Shown: one piece after another, positions 51,451 to 62,426 of the stretch
How positions within the stretch are numbered: the first letter of the stretch is position 1
How the letters are laid out: the number at the start of each line of letters is the position of its first letter
Source: Candidatus Melainabacteria bacterium
GTDB lineage: Bacteria; Cyanobacteriota; Vampirovibrionia; Gastranaerophilales; Gastranaerophilaceae
Length of the DNA stretch: 64,000 bases
NCBI GenBank assembly: GCA_022009935.1
Contig: CP091731.1
Coordinates: forward strand, 1,178,001-1,242,000
Direction: 5' to 3'
Notes under the pieces: generated by a model
Told to the model about the DNA's origin: nothing
Databases searched by the model: none
Seen by the model: the letters and a program-made list of their open reading frames with translations, nothing else
Translations under genes and position numbers: made by a program

Positions 51451-51894
51451 ATGAAAAGATGTTTACTTGCTATTTTAATTTTATTGTTATCGCAACAGGT
51501 CTTTGCGGATGGGAAGATACACAGTGCTAACGATTGGAGTGAAAACTGGTGCCAAAAGCATTTAGAAAAAGCGGAAAGTTTAATGGCACAACCTACCAAT
51601 AACCCTATAAAAAAGACATGGCGTAAAATTGTTCTTTGGGATGCTAAAAATGCAGTAAAAGCCCAAGGGGTATTGGCGCCGAGCGTTGCAAGTGCAGAAG
51701 AATTTAATAAAACACTGACAGATAGTATTGGTACCGACACAGGTTTTTACTACTTGCTTTTACAAAATGCTGTTAGTGATGCAATAAGAATGAGCAGGCC
51801 TTTATATATACCACAAACACGTTATGGGATAATACACTATCCGCATATCGGTGAAACATACACATACGAGTATACCCAATACATACCATATTGA
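51451..51894 (+). CDS. Prophage-encoded secreted protein
   Basis: 147 residues, intact. A clear signal peptide (KRCLLAILILLLSQQVFA, cleavage before DG) precedes a body with HSANDWSENWCQKHLEKAE, KTWRKIVLWDAKNAVKAQG and a tyrosine-rich end (YTYEYTQYIPY). Between the methyltransferase and replication genes, so it may be a cargo or lysogenic-conversion gene. No family known to me. Confidence 0.65.
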   Translation: MKRCLLAILILLLSQQVFADGKIHSANDWSENWCQKHLEKAESLMAQPTNNPIKKTWRKIVLWDAKNAVKAQGVLAPSVASAEEFNKTLTDSIGTDTGFYYLLLQNAVSDAIRMSRPLYIPQTRYGIIHYPHIGETYTYEYTQYIPY

Positions 51895-51973
51895 TTTTTG
51901 TAAATCTTAATTTTAGTACTTGACAAAACTTTATGTGCGTGGATAATAGTTTATATAGGTTTTTAAGCCTATT

Positions 51974-51986
51974 TTGTCGAACACAA
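51974..51986 (+). promoter_or_regulatory. Dispersed motif copy e
   Basis: TTGTCGAACACAA, exact, 32 bases before the ATG at 52019, flanked as ATTTTGT...ACAAAAAT. The flanks show the inverted-repeat nature best. Confidence 0.65.
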
Positions 51987-52018
51987 AAATAGAATTTAAC
52001 TTTTCGGAGGTAGAGAGA

Positions 52019-52234
52019 ATGGCGCGAATTATAAACGGCGTTACCCACTATTTGTCTTCTGAAATGGCCAAACTAAAAGGTGGAACATGTTCTGCATGGA
52101 GTCATTATGCAAGAACAGGAAAGATACCGGCCATAAAATGGATTGACGGCAATTGGTATTTCGATCCACAAAAGGTGGACGCATTAGCAATAGCGAATAA
52201 ATATGTGGAGTGGCCAAATGGTGACACTAAATAG
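52019..52234 (+). CDS. Small MerR/excisionase-type DNA-binding protein
   Basis: 71 residues: THYLSSEMAKLKGGTCSAWSHYARTGKIPAIKWIDGNWYFDPQKVDAL is split here by the pattern of an excisionase winged helix (helix-turn-helix, then wing with IPAIKWIDG). The ATG at 52019 has CGGAGG ten bases upstream; the in-frame ATG at 51974 would lie in the motif. It overlaps the primase gene start. Could direct excision or regulate replication genes. Confidence 0.65.
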   Translation: MARIINGVTHYLSSEMAKLKGGTCSAWSHYARTGKIPAIKWIDGNWYFDPQKVDALAIANKYVEWPNGDTK

Positions 52235-54355
52235 AAATAGTTTGATAGAAGGGTACATTGATAACCGTTATACTTTAATACCGTTAAACGGCAAAACACC
52301 GACTATAAAGGATTGGGTAAAAACAGAATATGATCCTCTAGCACAAGCGTGTGATTTTAATGGAAATTACGGTGTGGTTTTACGCAGTGATGACTTGGTT
52401 ATTGATGTGGATCCGCGTAGATTTCCCGATGGTGAAAACCCCTTAAAAACCTATTTAGAGATTTTAATTTTTCATCTGAAAATACTTTTGTTGTAAAAAC
52501 CGGTGGCAATGGTTTACATATATATTTAAAAAAACCTGCTAATATCCCTATTAAAAATGCTTTAAAAGAATACCCGGGGATTGAATTTAAAAGCGTTGGT
52601 CAACAAGTTGTAGGCGCAGGCAGTATTCACCCGGAAACGGGGGAAAGTATATAAAGTAGTATCAAATGCCTTTAAGCCTATTAAAGCACCGGAAGCTTTA
52701 CTCAATGCTATTAAAAGGCAAGAAATTGAGCTTACTAAAAAGCAAATAGTTTTTTCTGATGAAGAACAAAATATAAGAAGGTATATAACATATTTACAAA
52801 CCGCCCCGGCAGCTATTGAAGGTGAAGGCGGTGACATTACAACTTTTAAAACTGCTTGTCGAGGAAGAGATTTCGCATTATCAGAAATGAAAACTTTTGA
52901 ACTTATGTCTGAGTATTGGAACACCCGTTGCCAGCCGGAGTGGGAACTTGAAGATCTTAAGAAAAAAGTCCATAATGCGTATACTTACAATGTTGATAAC
53001 GTTGGTAAAAGAACAGCTGAAAACGATTTCGCTGAGTTTAACAATTCTGATGAGGACAATATAGGTGAAAATGCTGAAAAACTTATATGGGATATTGACA
53101 AAAATAATGCTATCAAACCCACACTTAGAAATGTTGTTAATTATTTGCTATGCAAGGATTACCCATTTTTAGGAATTCTAAAATATAATGAATTTACAAA
53201 TGATGTAACCTTTGTTAAGCCTGCACCTTGGCATAATGGTAAAAAAATAAGCGCGTGGACTGATTCTGATGTTATTAATCTTAAGTATTGGTTAAGTAAA
53301 AACAGATTTTTTAATGTTTCAACACCTTTATGTCAAGAAGCGGCTATAATTGCTGCAGAAAAGTTTCGGTATCACCCCGTAAGAGAATATCTAAAATCGC
53401 TCACTTGGGATTGTAAACCGCGTTTGGACACATGGCTTATAGATTTTGCAGGTGTTAACGATAGCCCATATACAAGAGCCGTCGGTGCAAAAGTTCTTAT
53501 TGGCGCAGTACTCGTGTTTTTAATCCCGGCATAAAATTTGATACAATGCTCGTTTTGGAAGGTGAACAGGGCATAGGTAAAAGTACACTTATAAGTATTT
53601 TGGGCGGAGAATGGTACGGAGATGTTTCTATAACTGATAGTGACAAAGATACTATAGATGCTATGAGAGGGAATTGGATTATAGAAGTGTCAGAAATGGT
53701 GTGCAGTAGAAAAGTAGATACCGACAGGTTAAAATCCTTTCTTTCAAAAACCACCGACCGTGTAAGATTGGCATATAGAAGAAACGCGGAAGATTACCCA
53801 AGGCAAAGTATTTTTTATAGGCACTATTAATCCGGAAGATGGTGTTGGGTATTTAAAGGATACTACAGGTAATAGACGTTTTTGGCCGGTAACTTGTAGA
53901 AAAATAGATATTGAAGGCTTAAAAGTCGTAAGAAATCAGTTGTTGGCCGAATCTTGCGACAGATATTTTAGAGGTGAAAAATTGTATTTAGATGATAGTA
54001 TCGCAAAAATAGCTCATGAAGAAACAGAAAAACGAAGACAACAAGACCCTGGTTAGAACCTATAAAGGATTGGTTATCAAAACCGGATATTGAATTGGGA
54101 GTCGCAAGAACCGTGGTTACAAGCAGGGAAATACTTGACGAGTGCATCGGGATTACGTTAAGTCGAACAACTAACAAAGAATTAAGTAGAGTCTCTCATA
54201 TTATGGTTAAAGAATTGGGATGGGAAAAGGGAAAATTTTATCATAAAAAGCAAGGGCGGACTACAAACGCTTTTAGACTTCCAAACTATGCTAAAGAATT
54301 ACAAGCTTTTAGGCCTAGACTAATTAATATTGATAAAAAACAGGAAAACAGATGA
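52218..54355 (+). CDS. Prim-Pol / VapE (VirE)-type helicase, replication protein
   Basis: About 712 residues over four breaks. N-terminal primase-polymerase: NRYTLIPLNGKTPTIKDW, GNYGVVLRSDDLVIDVDP (catalytic DxD), then TFVVKTGGNGLHIYL, and SVGQQVVGAGSIHPETG. A linker follows, then the VirE-family P-loop ATPase: EYLKSLTWDCKPRLDTW, VLEGEQGIGKSTLI (Walker A), SDKDTIDAMRGNWIIEVSEM and RRNAEDYPRQSIF with IGTINP. This protein primes and unwinds phage DNA. Starts within the upstream gene and ends overlapping the SNF2 gene by four bases. Confidence 0.85.
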
Positions 54356-55693
54356 AACAGTTAAAAGATTTTCAAAAAACAGGTGTAAAATTTATGATAA
54401 ATAGGAGTACGGCATTATTAGCTGATGACATGGGGCTTGGAAAAACGGTACAAGCTGCAACGGTAATCAAAGAACTAAAATGCAAAAGAGCCTTAATACT
54501 TACACTTGCTACATTGAAAATAAACTGGGAAAGAGAACTTAAACGTTGGATTAACGAAAAATTAAAATGTCAGGTCGTTTTACATGTTGCAGATAAAATA
54601 GATAAAAGCGCTGATATTATTATATGTAACTATGATTTGATTATTTATAAAGAAATCCGTAAACAATTACGTGATTTGGATTATGACGTAGTTATACTGG
54701 ATGAAGCACATACATTGTCAAACAAAGATGCAAAAAGAACAAGAGCTGTCTACGACTCAAAATATGGGATTATCAGAAGTGCCAAAAGAGTTTATCCACT
54801 AACAGGTACACCGGTTAGAAACCGCCCAAAAGATTTTTTATATTATGCTAAAAATATTGCCTACATTGCATAGAACCATATTTAAGTTATGAGGCATATG
54901 CGCAAAGGTATTGCGGTGCTTATTATAATAGTTATGGTGTCTTGAATGACAAAGGGGCATCGAATATAGAAGAACTTGCGGAAAAAATTAAACCGTTTAT
55001 GCTAAGACGTACAAAAGATGAGGTACTAACGGAACTCCCACCTTTAATAGAAAAAACAATACCTTTAGAATTAACCTCGGAAATTGAAGGTGTGATAAAT
55101 AAGGAACAGGAGCTTTATGAAAATATTAATGGATATAGCGAAAATTGCGAATTAGGAGTGCAGGCAACAACTAGAAGGCTTTTAGGGCTTGCAAAACTTC
55201 CACAAGTGATAGAATATGTACGGAATTTACTTTTAACACAACAAAAACTGGTGATATTTGCATATCATAGAGAGGTTATAAATAGAATTAGGAAAGAATT
55301 AAAAGGCTATGGTGTAAGAGTTGTTGCCGGTGGGCTTACACCTAAATTAAAGCAAATGGAAGTCGATTTATTTATAAAAGATGCTAATAGTCGTATTTTT
55401 GTAGGACAGTATACAGCGGCAGGTTTTTGGGCTGGATGGTTTACAAAAGCCGCAAGCCATATTGTTTTTTGCTGAAATTGATTGGGTGCCGGGGAATATT
55501 GAACAAGCCCGCGACAGAATAAGACGTATAGGACAAATAAACCCCGTAGTTGCCCACTATTTAATCATACCCAATACACTTGAAGATAACATGCTACAAG
55601 CAGTTATCAAGAAAAAACAAGTTATAGAGAAATTAATCTCAAAAAATGAGAATATATTGTCGGACATGAAAAAAAAAAGGGAGAAAAAGCATG
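54352..55693 (+). CDS. SNF2-family DEAH helicase
   Basis: About 447 residues over four breaks. Motifs: LLADDMGLGKTVQA (I), LILTLATLKINWERE (Ia), DYDVVILDEAHTLSN (II, DEAH), VYPLTGTPVRNRP (III), IKPFMLRRTKDEV, VIFAYHREV (IV), GGLTPKLKQ and NIEQARDRIRRIGQ (VI). It is a SMARCAL1-like translocase common in phage replication modules of this type. The stop is placed in the poly-A indel, at the TGA overlapping the next ATG (55691); in the given frame the reading continues to 55746. Confidence 0.85.
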
Positions 55694-56162
55694 ACAATCG
55701 AAGAAAACTTAGAAAAAATCGCAAATTCGTTGGAGAAATTGGTTAAAGTCCAAGAGGCTATGATTTGTATGGCTAATCGTACAAAATCAGAATATAGCCC
55801 TTCTGTTGAGCAAGCAAAAGAAGAGCCCAAAAGAAAACAACAAAAAAATCGGCAACTAAAAAAATGAACCACAATCAGAAGTTATCGAGCCGATTGTTGA
55901 AGCCGAACCGATTACAACTGATGTTGATGATTTTATGGCAGAAGTTGAAAATGTACCGGAACCAACCAGAGTCTATACCCAAGATGATGTAAGAACCGCT
56001 TTTAGTCAATTTATAGCCAGATATAGCCAAGATAGAAACATTTCTATAAGTAAAGCAAAAGAAATCCTTACACAACATGGATGTCAAAAAGTGAATGAAA
56101 TACCGGAAGAAAAATTTGAAATTATTATTAAAGAGCTTAATAACACAGGGAGGGATGAATAG
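55691..56162 (+). CDS. Replication-module protein of unknown function
   Basis: About 157 residues across a break near 55845. Coiled-coil head NLEKIANSLEKLVKVQEAM, basic/Pro-rich linker, then DVRTAFSQFIARYSQDRNISISKAKEIL and EEKFEIIIKELNN. Phages with the SNF2-DUF2800 module often have a protein of this layout between them. No named domain. Confidence 0.55.
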
Positions 56163-57466
56163 TGCCACCGATAACACATAGTAAAGTTGGTGCATCTTCA
56201 TGTGAACGTTGGTGGAATTGTCCGGGGAGTAATGCTTTAATAGCAAAACTCCCACCGGCGGACTCTTCAAAATACGCGGCAGAAGGCACCGCGGCGCATA
56301 GTTTATGCGAACATGTTCTTACAAATAAAATACATTTTAAAGCAAAATGGGATGCGCTCAATAGGATTGGGGAAAAGCTTGAAGTCGACGACTTTATTTT
56401 TGAAGTAACCGAAGAAATGGCGAACGCTGTAAATTTGTATGTAAAAACTATCATTGAAGATGCCAAACGCATAGGCTGTACTATTTATAAAAAATTTCAA
56501 ATAGACAGTAAAATATATAATTCATCCGACAAAGGCATAAGGATTTTCAAGGGATATATATACCATGGGTAAATATTGAGCAAGACTTTCAGCTCACAAA
56601 CATTGATAAAGGAAGCAAGAGGAACTAACGATGCTTCAATATTAGTGCCGGGTGAAACGCTTATTGTTTACGATTTTAAATATGGGGCAGGCATCCCGAT
56701 TGAAGCAGTGGAAAATAAACAAATGCTTTATTATGCTATAGGAGCTGCAGGGGATAAACTGATGGACTTCAAGACTATTGAACTGGTGATTATTCAGCCA
56801 AGAGCAGAGCATCCGATCGGCTCTATAAGACGTTGGGTAACAACACCTGAATATGTGGCTAAGTTTGGTGAAGAACTAAAAAACGTATTGCTGAAACAAG
56901 AAACCCGAAAGCTTTAACATTTGCGGGGAAATGGTGTCGTTTTTGTAATGCAAAACTTATATGCCCTTCTATGCGAGATAAGTCCTACGAACTTGCGAAA
57001 ATAGATTTTCAAAAGCCCGTTAGTGAAAATAAAGTAAAAGCCCCAATGAATTAAGCAAGGGGAACTTAAATTATTTTTGGATAACGCCCAATTATTAGAA
57101 AATTATATTAAAGAAGTTAGAAATTATGCAGAAAAATTACTTGAAAGCGGTAAATCTATAGAAGGCTATAAACTTGTAAAATCTACTAAAACACATAGAA
57201 AATGGAACGATAAAGATGAGAATATTGCCTCGATGCTCGAATTGGAATTGGGTGTTGATTATAACAGTTTATTTAATAAAACATTAAAAACCCCTTCTCA
57301 AATCGAAAAGATGATAAAAGGTTCTAAAGAGATTTTAGCGAGTTATTGGTTTAGGCCGGAAGGCAAAAACATTCTTGTAAAAGAAGAAGACCAAAGAGAA
57401 AAGCAAGCACCGTCAGCTATTGCGGATTTTCAAAATTTTCAAAATATTGAAGATTTAGGACTATAA
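56162..57466 (+). CDS. DUF2800 RecB/Cas4-like nuclease with iron-sulfur cluster
   Basis: About 435 residues over four breaks, starting at GTG (56162). The first Cys motif is CERWWNCPGS, then GTAAHSLCEH. The nuclease core shows LIVYDFKYGAG (D and K of motif II/III) and ENKQMLYYAIGA. The remaining cluster cysteines are CRFCNAKLICP. The C-terminal part (57077-57466) has LLESGKSIEGYKLVKST and ILVKEEDQREKQ, the family tail. It probably processes phage DNA ends. Confidence 0.8.
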
Positions 57467-57475
57467 AATAGCTAA

Positions 57476-57488
57476 TTGTCGAACAGAA
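57476..57488 (+). promoter_or_regulatory. Dispersed motif copy f (one mismatch)
   Basis: TTGTCGAACAGAA, one base different from the others, 23 bases before the ATG of the ssDNA-binding protein at 57512, with TATAAAATAG upstream. Confidence 0.6.
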
Positions 57489-57511
57489 AAACACAAAAAG
57501 GAGAAAAGACC

Positions 57512-58069
57512 ATGGCAAATGGAAGAAAAATTGTTACGCCTGTTTTTAGGGCAAGTTTTGTGTATGTTTTACACCAAGAAAAAATGAACAAAGCGGAAAA
57601 GATGAATATTCAATCAAAATGATATTTGATAAAGACGCGGATTTATCAGAATTGAAAGCTATTATTAAAGAGGCTATCACGGATAAATGGGGCAGTAACC
57701 CACCAAGAGGGCTAAAATTACCGCTTAAAGACGGAAACAACAATGATACAAGCAAGTATCCGGAAGACAAAAGACAAATATGTTGCAAACGCAAAAACTA
57801 CTATTGCACCGCCTGGGGTTGTAAATTCGCAAGTTCAACCAATAATGGATCCAAATGAGGTATACAGCGGTTGCTATATGAGAGCTACTTTAACCGCATA
57901 CGCTTATGATAAAGGTGGTGGTAAAGGTGTATCTTTTGGGCTTCAAAACCTTATGAAAGTAAAGGACGGTGAGCCGTTATCATCAAGGGCGACCGCTGAA
58001 AATGATTTTGCGGCATTCGTTGGTGAAACCGTTGAGGATGAAGCGGATATCATGGGGGAAATAATTTAA
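57512..58069 (+). CDS. DUF2815 single-stranded DNA-binding protein
   Basis: About 186 residues over three breaks. GRKIVTPVFRASFVYVLHQEK, KDEYSIKMIFDKDADLSELK, KWGSNPPRGLKLPLKDG and MDPNEVYSGCYMRATLTAYAYD match the DUF2815 family of phage SSB-like proteins with an OB fold. GGAGAAAAG precedes the ATG. Its stop shares a base with the DNA polymerase start, in the standard DUF2800-DUF2815-polA order. Confidence 0.85.
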
Positions 58070-60104
58070 TGATAAAAGTTCACTTAGACTTTGAAACGCG
58101 AAGTGAACTCAGTGTTGTGGATGTGGGCCTTGGCGTTATAGCCTTGACCCCTCAACCACAGTGCTTTGTTTATGCTACCAAATAGAATATCCGAATGGAC
58201 AAACCCAATTTGCTACTATAACAAAGGATTTGTTCAACTGTTGGTTTGATAACTATGTTATGAGTTGTGTATACCCCGACCACAGAGCGGATATCGTTTG
58301 TATAGAAAAAATTATCGAACTTGCAAAAGATAAAAATGTTAGATTTTTTGCTCACAATTCAATGTTTGAATATTGCATGTGGAATAACATACTGGCAAAG
58401 TCTTATCGCTTCCCTGAACTAAAGGGTTTCAACCGTTGGGAATGTACAGCAAGTAAAGCAGCTGCTCACGCATTACCTAGAGCGTTGGGAAAATGTGCTA
58501 TAGCTTTACATCTTACCCAGAAAAAAGATGAAGCCGGTAAAAGAATAATGATGAAAATGTCTAAACCAAAAAAATCAGTGCTAAAGATAAAACTATTTGG
58601 AATGATAAAAACGAGGACTACGAAATTTTATACGATTATTGTAAACAAGATGTGGTAGTTGAGTCCGCTATTGATAACGCATTACCGCCTCTTATTCCGC
58701 TAGAGCGTGAAGTTTGGAAACTAGATCAGATTATTAACGCTAGGGGCGTAAATATTGATAGAGCGGCGTTAGATAAAGCAATAAAATTCGTAACGATATT
58801 TAAAGATAAACTTAATAACGAATTGCTTGATTTAACTAGCGGTGCCGTTTCCAAAGCAACGGAAGTAGCAAAACTCACTCGATACATCAGGGACTTTGTG
58901 GACGAAACGGAACTACCAAACTTAAACGCTACGAACATTACGGAATATTTAAAAGTCTGTACAGATTCTAAAATACGTAGAATATTAGAAATTCGTCAAC
59001 AAGCGGGTAAATCGTCAACATCTAAACTGGAAACAATGAAATTGTGTATATGTCCCGACGGAAATATACGCGATATTCTCATGTACCACGGAGCCTCTAC
59101 CGGACGTTGGAGCGGTAAGGGGATACAAGTACAAAACTTCCCTCGAGGCGATAAGTCCTATGATAGCGACAAAGTTATCGAAGACTTAAAAACTCTTGAT
59201 TATGATACATTTGAGTTTATATATCCTAATGTCGTGGACGCGATAAGTACGGCACTTAGAGGCTTTATCAAAGCAGAGGACGGGGAAGACTTAATCGCCG
59301 CGGACTTTTCTGCAATTGAGGCCCGTGTAGTTTTATGGCTTGCTGGGGCAGAAAAAGGACTAAAAGCCTTTTAGAGAGGGGGCAGATATTTATTGTGAAC
59401 TCGCTTCCGAAATATACAAACGCAAAATTACCAAAAGGATAAAGATGAACGACAATTAGGTAAAACCGGTGTTTTAGGTTGTGGGTACCAGATGGGGCCG
59501 GATAGGTTTAAAGCACAAGTAAAGGCGCAAACAGGTTTAGATATTTCAAGAGAAACCGCTGACTTAGTTGTAAAAACATACCGTGCGACGTATCCGGAAG
59601 TAGTAGCCTTTTGGTATACCCAAGAAAAAGCAGCTATAAAAGCAGTAAGAGAAGCAGGGCGTATTATTAAAGAAGGTCCTGTTATGTGGAAAGTTCAGGG
59701 CAAATTTCTATATTGCCGACTCCCGTCAACACGGTGTATTGCTTACTATGAGCCGATTGTTAAACCTATAGAAACAAAATGGGGGAGGTTAAAGAACAGC
59801 TGACTTTTATGGCTGAAAATTCCGTAACACGCAAATGGGAACGTCAACACACATACGGCGGTGCTATTGTGGAAAACATTGTACAGGCAACAGCTAGAGA
59901 TTTAATGGCTTGGGGCATCTTAATCTTGAAAAACACGGATATAAAATCAGAATGACTGTACATGATGATGAAGTTGTAGCATCTTGTAAAAAAGGAACCG
60001 GGGACGTTAAAGAGTTTGAAAGACTTTTATGTACTACTCCGAAATGGGCGACTACATGTCCAATTGTTGCTGAGGGTTGGATCGGCGAGAGGTATAGAAA
60101 ATGA
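58069..60104 (+). CDS. Family A DNA polymerase with 3'-5' exonuclease
   Basis: About 678 residues over five breaks. Exonuclease motifs: VHLDFETRSE (I), RFFAHNSMFEY (II), YDYCKQDVVVE (III). Polymerase: MYHGASTGRWSG, DLIAADFSAIEARVVLWLAG (motif A), GKTGVLGCGYQMG (motif B region) and IRMTVHDDEVV (motif C). The order and spacing fit the phage PolA class in DUF2815 modules. It replicates the phage genome. Confidence 0.92.
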
Positions 60105-60237
60105 TACAACAACGTTAGTTTGTAAATCAAAATATTATTAAGAATATAGTAATTAAAAAGATATTTAACTAAACAAATGACACTAATCCCACATATACAC
60201 TAGCAAGAAGCATTAACGATTTTGACAATAGCAGATT

Positions 60238-60294
60238 GCGGGGCATCTCCTTAATATTCTAATACCCATTAAGCGTATACCGCCCCGCTTTTTT
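60238..60294 (+). terminator. Terminator of the replication operon
   Basis: GCGGGGC and GCCCCGC pair across a 37-base loop, followed by six T. It lies in the 209-base spacer after polA, in which I see no gene. Confidence 0.65.
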
Positions 60295-60313
60295 AACAGA
60301 AAAGGAAAAAGAA

Positions 60314-61391
60314 ATGACAAAACCAAAAAAAGAAAAAATAACAGGCTATAAAGTTTTTTAACCACGATTGGACTTGTCGAGGTTTCAAGTATGAAATTGG
60401 CAAAACTTATACACACGAAGGTGAAATATCCTTGTGTAAAGAAGGTTTTCACTTTTGTAAAAATTTAATGGATTGCTTTGAATTTTACGATTGTGTAACT
60501 TGGAACAAAATTGCCAAAGTTGAAGCCTTAGGAGAAGTCAAAACAGACGATAAAAAATGCGTAACAAACAAGATAAAAATATTAGAAGAAATACCACTTG
60601 ACAAAATTGGGGAGTATGTTCAAACTGATTTAAATACTGCTGTCAACGAGTCTTATGGTGTTAACCAGTCTAATGGTGTCAATTTGTCTGATGGTGTCAA
60701 TTTGTCTGATGGTGTCAATTTGTCTAATGGTGTTAACGAGTCTGATGGTGTTAACCAGTCTAATGGGGTTAACTGTTCTGATGGTGTTAACTATTCTTAT
60801 GGGGTTAGCAGGTCTAATGGTGTTGACGAGTCTTATGGCGTTAACCAGTCTAATGGTGTCAATTTGTCTGATGGTGTCAACGGGTCTTGTGGTGTCAACG
60901 GGTCTTGTGGTGTTAACAGGTCTGATGGTGTTAACAGGTCTTATGGTGTCAACGGGTCTTGTGGTGTTAACGGGTCTTGTGGTGTTAACAGGTCTTATGG
61001 TGTTAACTATTCTTATGGCGTTAACTGGTCTAATGGTGTTAACTTGTCTTATGGAATATTAAACTCTTATGGAGTTTCAAATGCTTTATTTTTAGCAAAC
61101 AAACCACAAACATACACAATTTTTGGTAAAAATGTAACAAAAGAAAAGTTTAATGAAGTTTGGCAAATATTTCATAAAAAGCTTAACGGCTGGACACCAA
61201 CATTTAACAATTTAAAAAGTTTATACCTTAAATCCAGTTCTGATTGGAAATTGACCCCAATACCAAACGCAGAAGAGATAAGCAAAAAAGAAGCTTGGAG
61301 AAGTATGCCCAAAGAAGCCATTGAGTATATCAAATCACTTGAAGAGTTTGATAAGGATATGTTTGAAGAGATTACAGGAATTGAGGTATAA
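60314..61391 (+). CDS. DUF7666-like protein with 24 hexapeptide repeats
   Basis: About 359 residues across one break near 60355. The N-terminal 100 residues (FNHDWTCRGFKYEIGKTYTHEGEISLCKEGFHFCKNLMD, IAKVEALGEV) follow the DUF7666 phage pattern. Then 24 units of S-x-G-V-N-x occur with no gap, as in a regular beta-solenoid with one serine and one glycine per turn. The C-terminal 105 residues are helical (FNEVWQIFHKKLNGWTPTF). Between polA and the resolvase. A surface-exposed or ice-like solenoid is possible; function unknown. Confidence 0.62.
60651..61082. repeat. 18-bp minisatellite, 24 units
   Basis: Units of TCT-(T/A/G)AT or TGT-GGT-GTY-AAY-NNN. Four codons are nearly fixed; position 2 varies among Tyr, Asn, Asp and Cys and position 6 among Gln, Leu, Glu, Cys, Tyr, Arg, Gly and Trp. 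Only the last two units and units 9-10 break the core. Confidence 0.9.
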
Positions 61392-61395
61392 AAAA

Positions 61396-61611
61396 ATGCG
61401 TAACCGTTGCAGAATTTGCCAAAATGTAATTGCAGAGCTGGAAAAATATGAAGATATTATCGAATTTGCAGAAAGAAACATAGAAGGTTGTTTGGGTTAT
61501 TTAAAAAACAATCCGGCAGTTCCCTGTGGTGCAATATATTTGCTTAAGGAAATACGGAAAAGTTTAGAAGAAAATAAAGGAGTAAAATGCAAATATCAAA
61601 CGAAGTTTTAA
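61396..61611 (+). CDS. Small cysteine-containing phage protein
   Basis: 71 residues from the ATG at 61396: RNRCRICQNVIAELEKYEDII, then EGCLGYLKNNPAVPCGAIYLL. CxxC and further Cys could bind zinc. It overlaps the next gene. An earlier in-frame ATG at 61321 lies within the preceding gene and is not used. Confidence 0.6.
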   Translation: MRNRCRICQNVIAELEKYEDIIEFAERNIEGCLGYLKNNPAVPCGAIYLLKEIRKSLEENKGVKCKYQTKF

Positions 61612-61730
61612 TGCTTGGTCAAATAGATGAGCTGAAAAAGCAAAATAAAAGCCTGCAAAAAGAAAATCAAATTTTACGTAAAATGCTGTTTGAAGAAATG
61701 AACAAAACGTTCAATCAGGCAAAAAGTTAA
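61587..61730 (+). CDS. Small coiled-coil protein
   Basis: 47 residues: IDELKKQNKSLQKENQILRKMLFEEM is a leucine-type coiled coil. AAGGAG precedes the ATG at 61587, which lies inside the upstream gene. Function unknown. Confidence 0.6.
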   Translation: MQISNEVLMLGQIDELKKQNKSLQKENQILRKMLFEEMNKTFNQAKS

Positions 61731-61754
61731 GAGAATTATTGGGGAATTGAGAGG

Positions 61755-62236
61755 ATGATTGAGAAATTAGTAATAGGAATAGACCCTGGCAAACATGGCG
61801 CAATCTCCTTTGCTTCTTTAAATGGTGATTTTAGAAAAGTTTTTGGTTTCAGTAAATACACAGAGCATGATATAAAAAACATAATTTTGGAGCATAAAGA
61901 ATTTTTAGGATACAAACTAACCGCGTTTATTGAAGACGTACACGCAATGCCAAAAGACGGAAAAGTGCAAGCGTTCAGTTTTGGTAAAATTATGGTTTTG
62001 GATTGGTTTGTTAACAGGATTGGGCATCCCTTACCAAAAAGTTACCCCTTTAAAATGGCAAAGTGCACTTAATTTTAAAAAGTAGAGGGCTTGAATATAA
62101 GCAAAAGAAAAACGTTTTAAAAGGCCATGCTCAAAGACTTTTCCCGGAACTAAACCCCACTTTAGAAACCTGCGACGCTCTGTTAATTGGTGAATACGGA
62201 AGACAAACGATTATAAAGGAAATTAGAGGTTTGTAA
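61755..62236 (+). CDS. RuvC-like Holliday junction resolvase
   Basis: About 160 residues across a break near 62030. VIGIDPGKHGAISF (first catalytic Asp), AFIEDVHAMPKDGKVQAFSFGK (Glu) and TCDALLIGEYGRQT (final Asp) match phage RuvC-type nucleases of the RNase H fold. It would resolve replication or recombination intermediates before packaging. Confidence 0.82.
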
Positions 62237-62417
62237 TTGTGCATTTGTTAAAAATAAAAATGTATCTTATGAAAATACCTTAAAAGCTTTTCAAACATTT
62301 TATGATGAGCCATTAAACAAAGATGATGCGCTAAAAATTCAAAAAAAATTTAATCGGGTTTTATATATATTAAGTAGGAGTAAATCTAAAATATCACAAA
62401 TAAAAGATTTATGTTAA
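62229..62417 (+). CDS. Possible small gene before the recombinase
   Basis: A frame open for about 60 codons with no ATG: FVKNKNVSYENTLKAFQTFYDEPL and FNRVLYILSRSKSKISQIKDLC. The helical, basic character looks coding. It may be the end of the RuvC gene after an indel or a short gene whose start is lost. Confidence 0.35.
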   Translation, partial: VCNCAFVKNKNVSYENTLKAFQTFYDEPLNKDDALKIQKKFNRVLYILSRSKSKISQIKDLC

Positions 62418-62426
62418 AATTTTCTT

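Noticed and set aside
60655..61062. Second protein in another frame of the repeat (LMVLTSLMV-type)
   Set aside because: A shadow frame of the hexapeptide array; the S-x-G-V-N-x frame has conserved flanks.
60651..61082. CRISPR array or non-coding minisatellite
   Set aside because: The 18-bp units keep one open frame with flanking conserved protein sequence; no spacers of CRISPR size.
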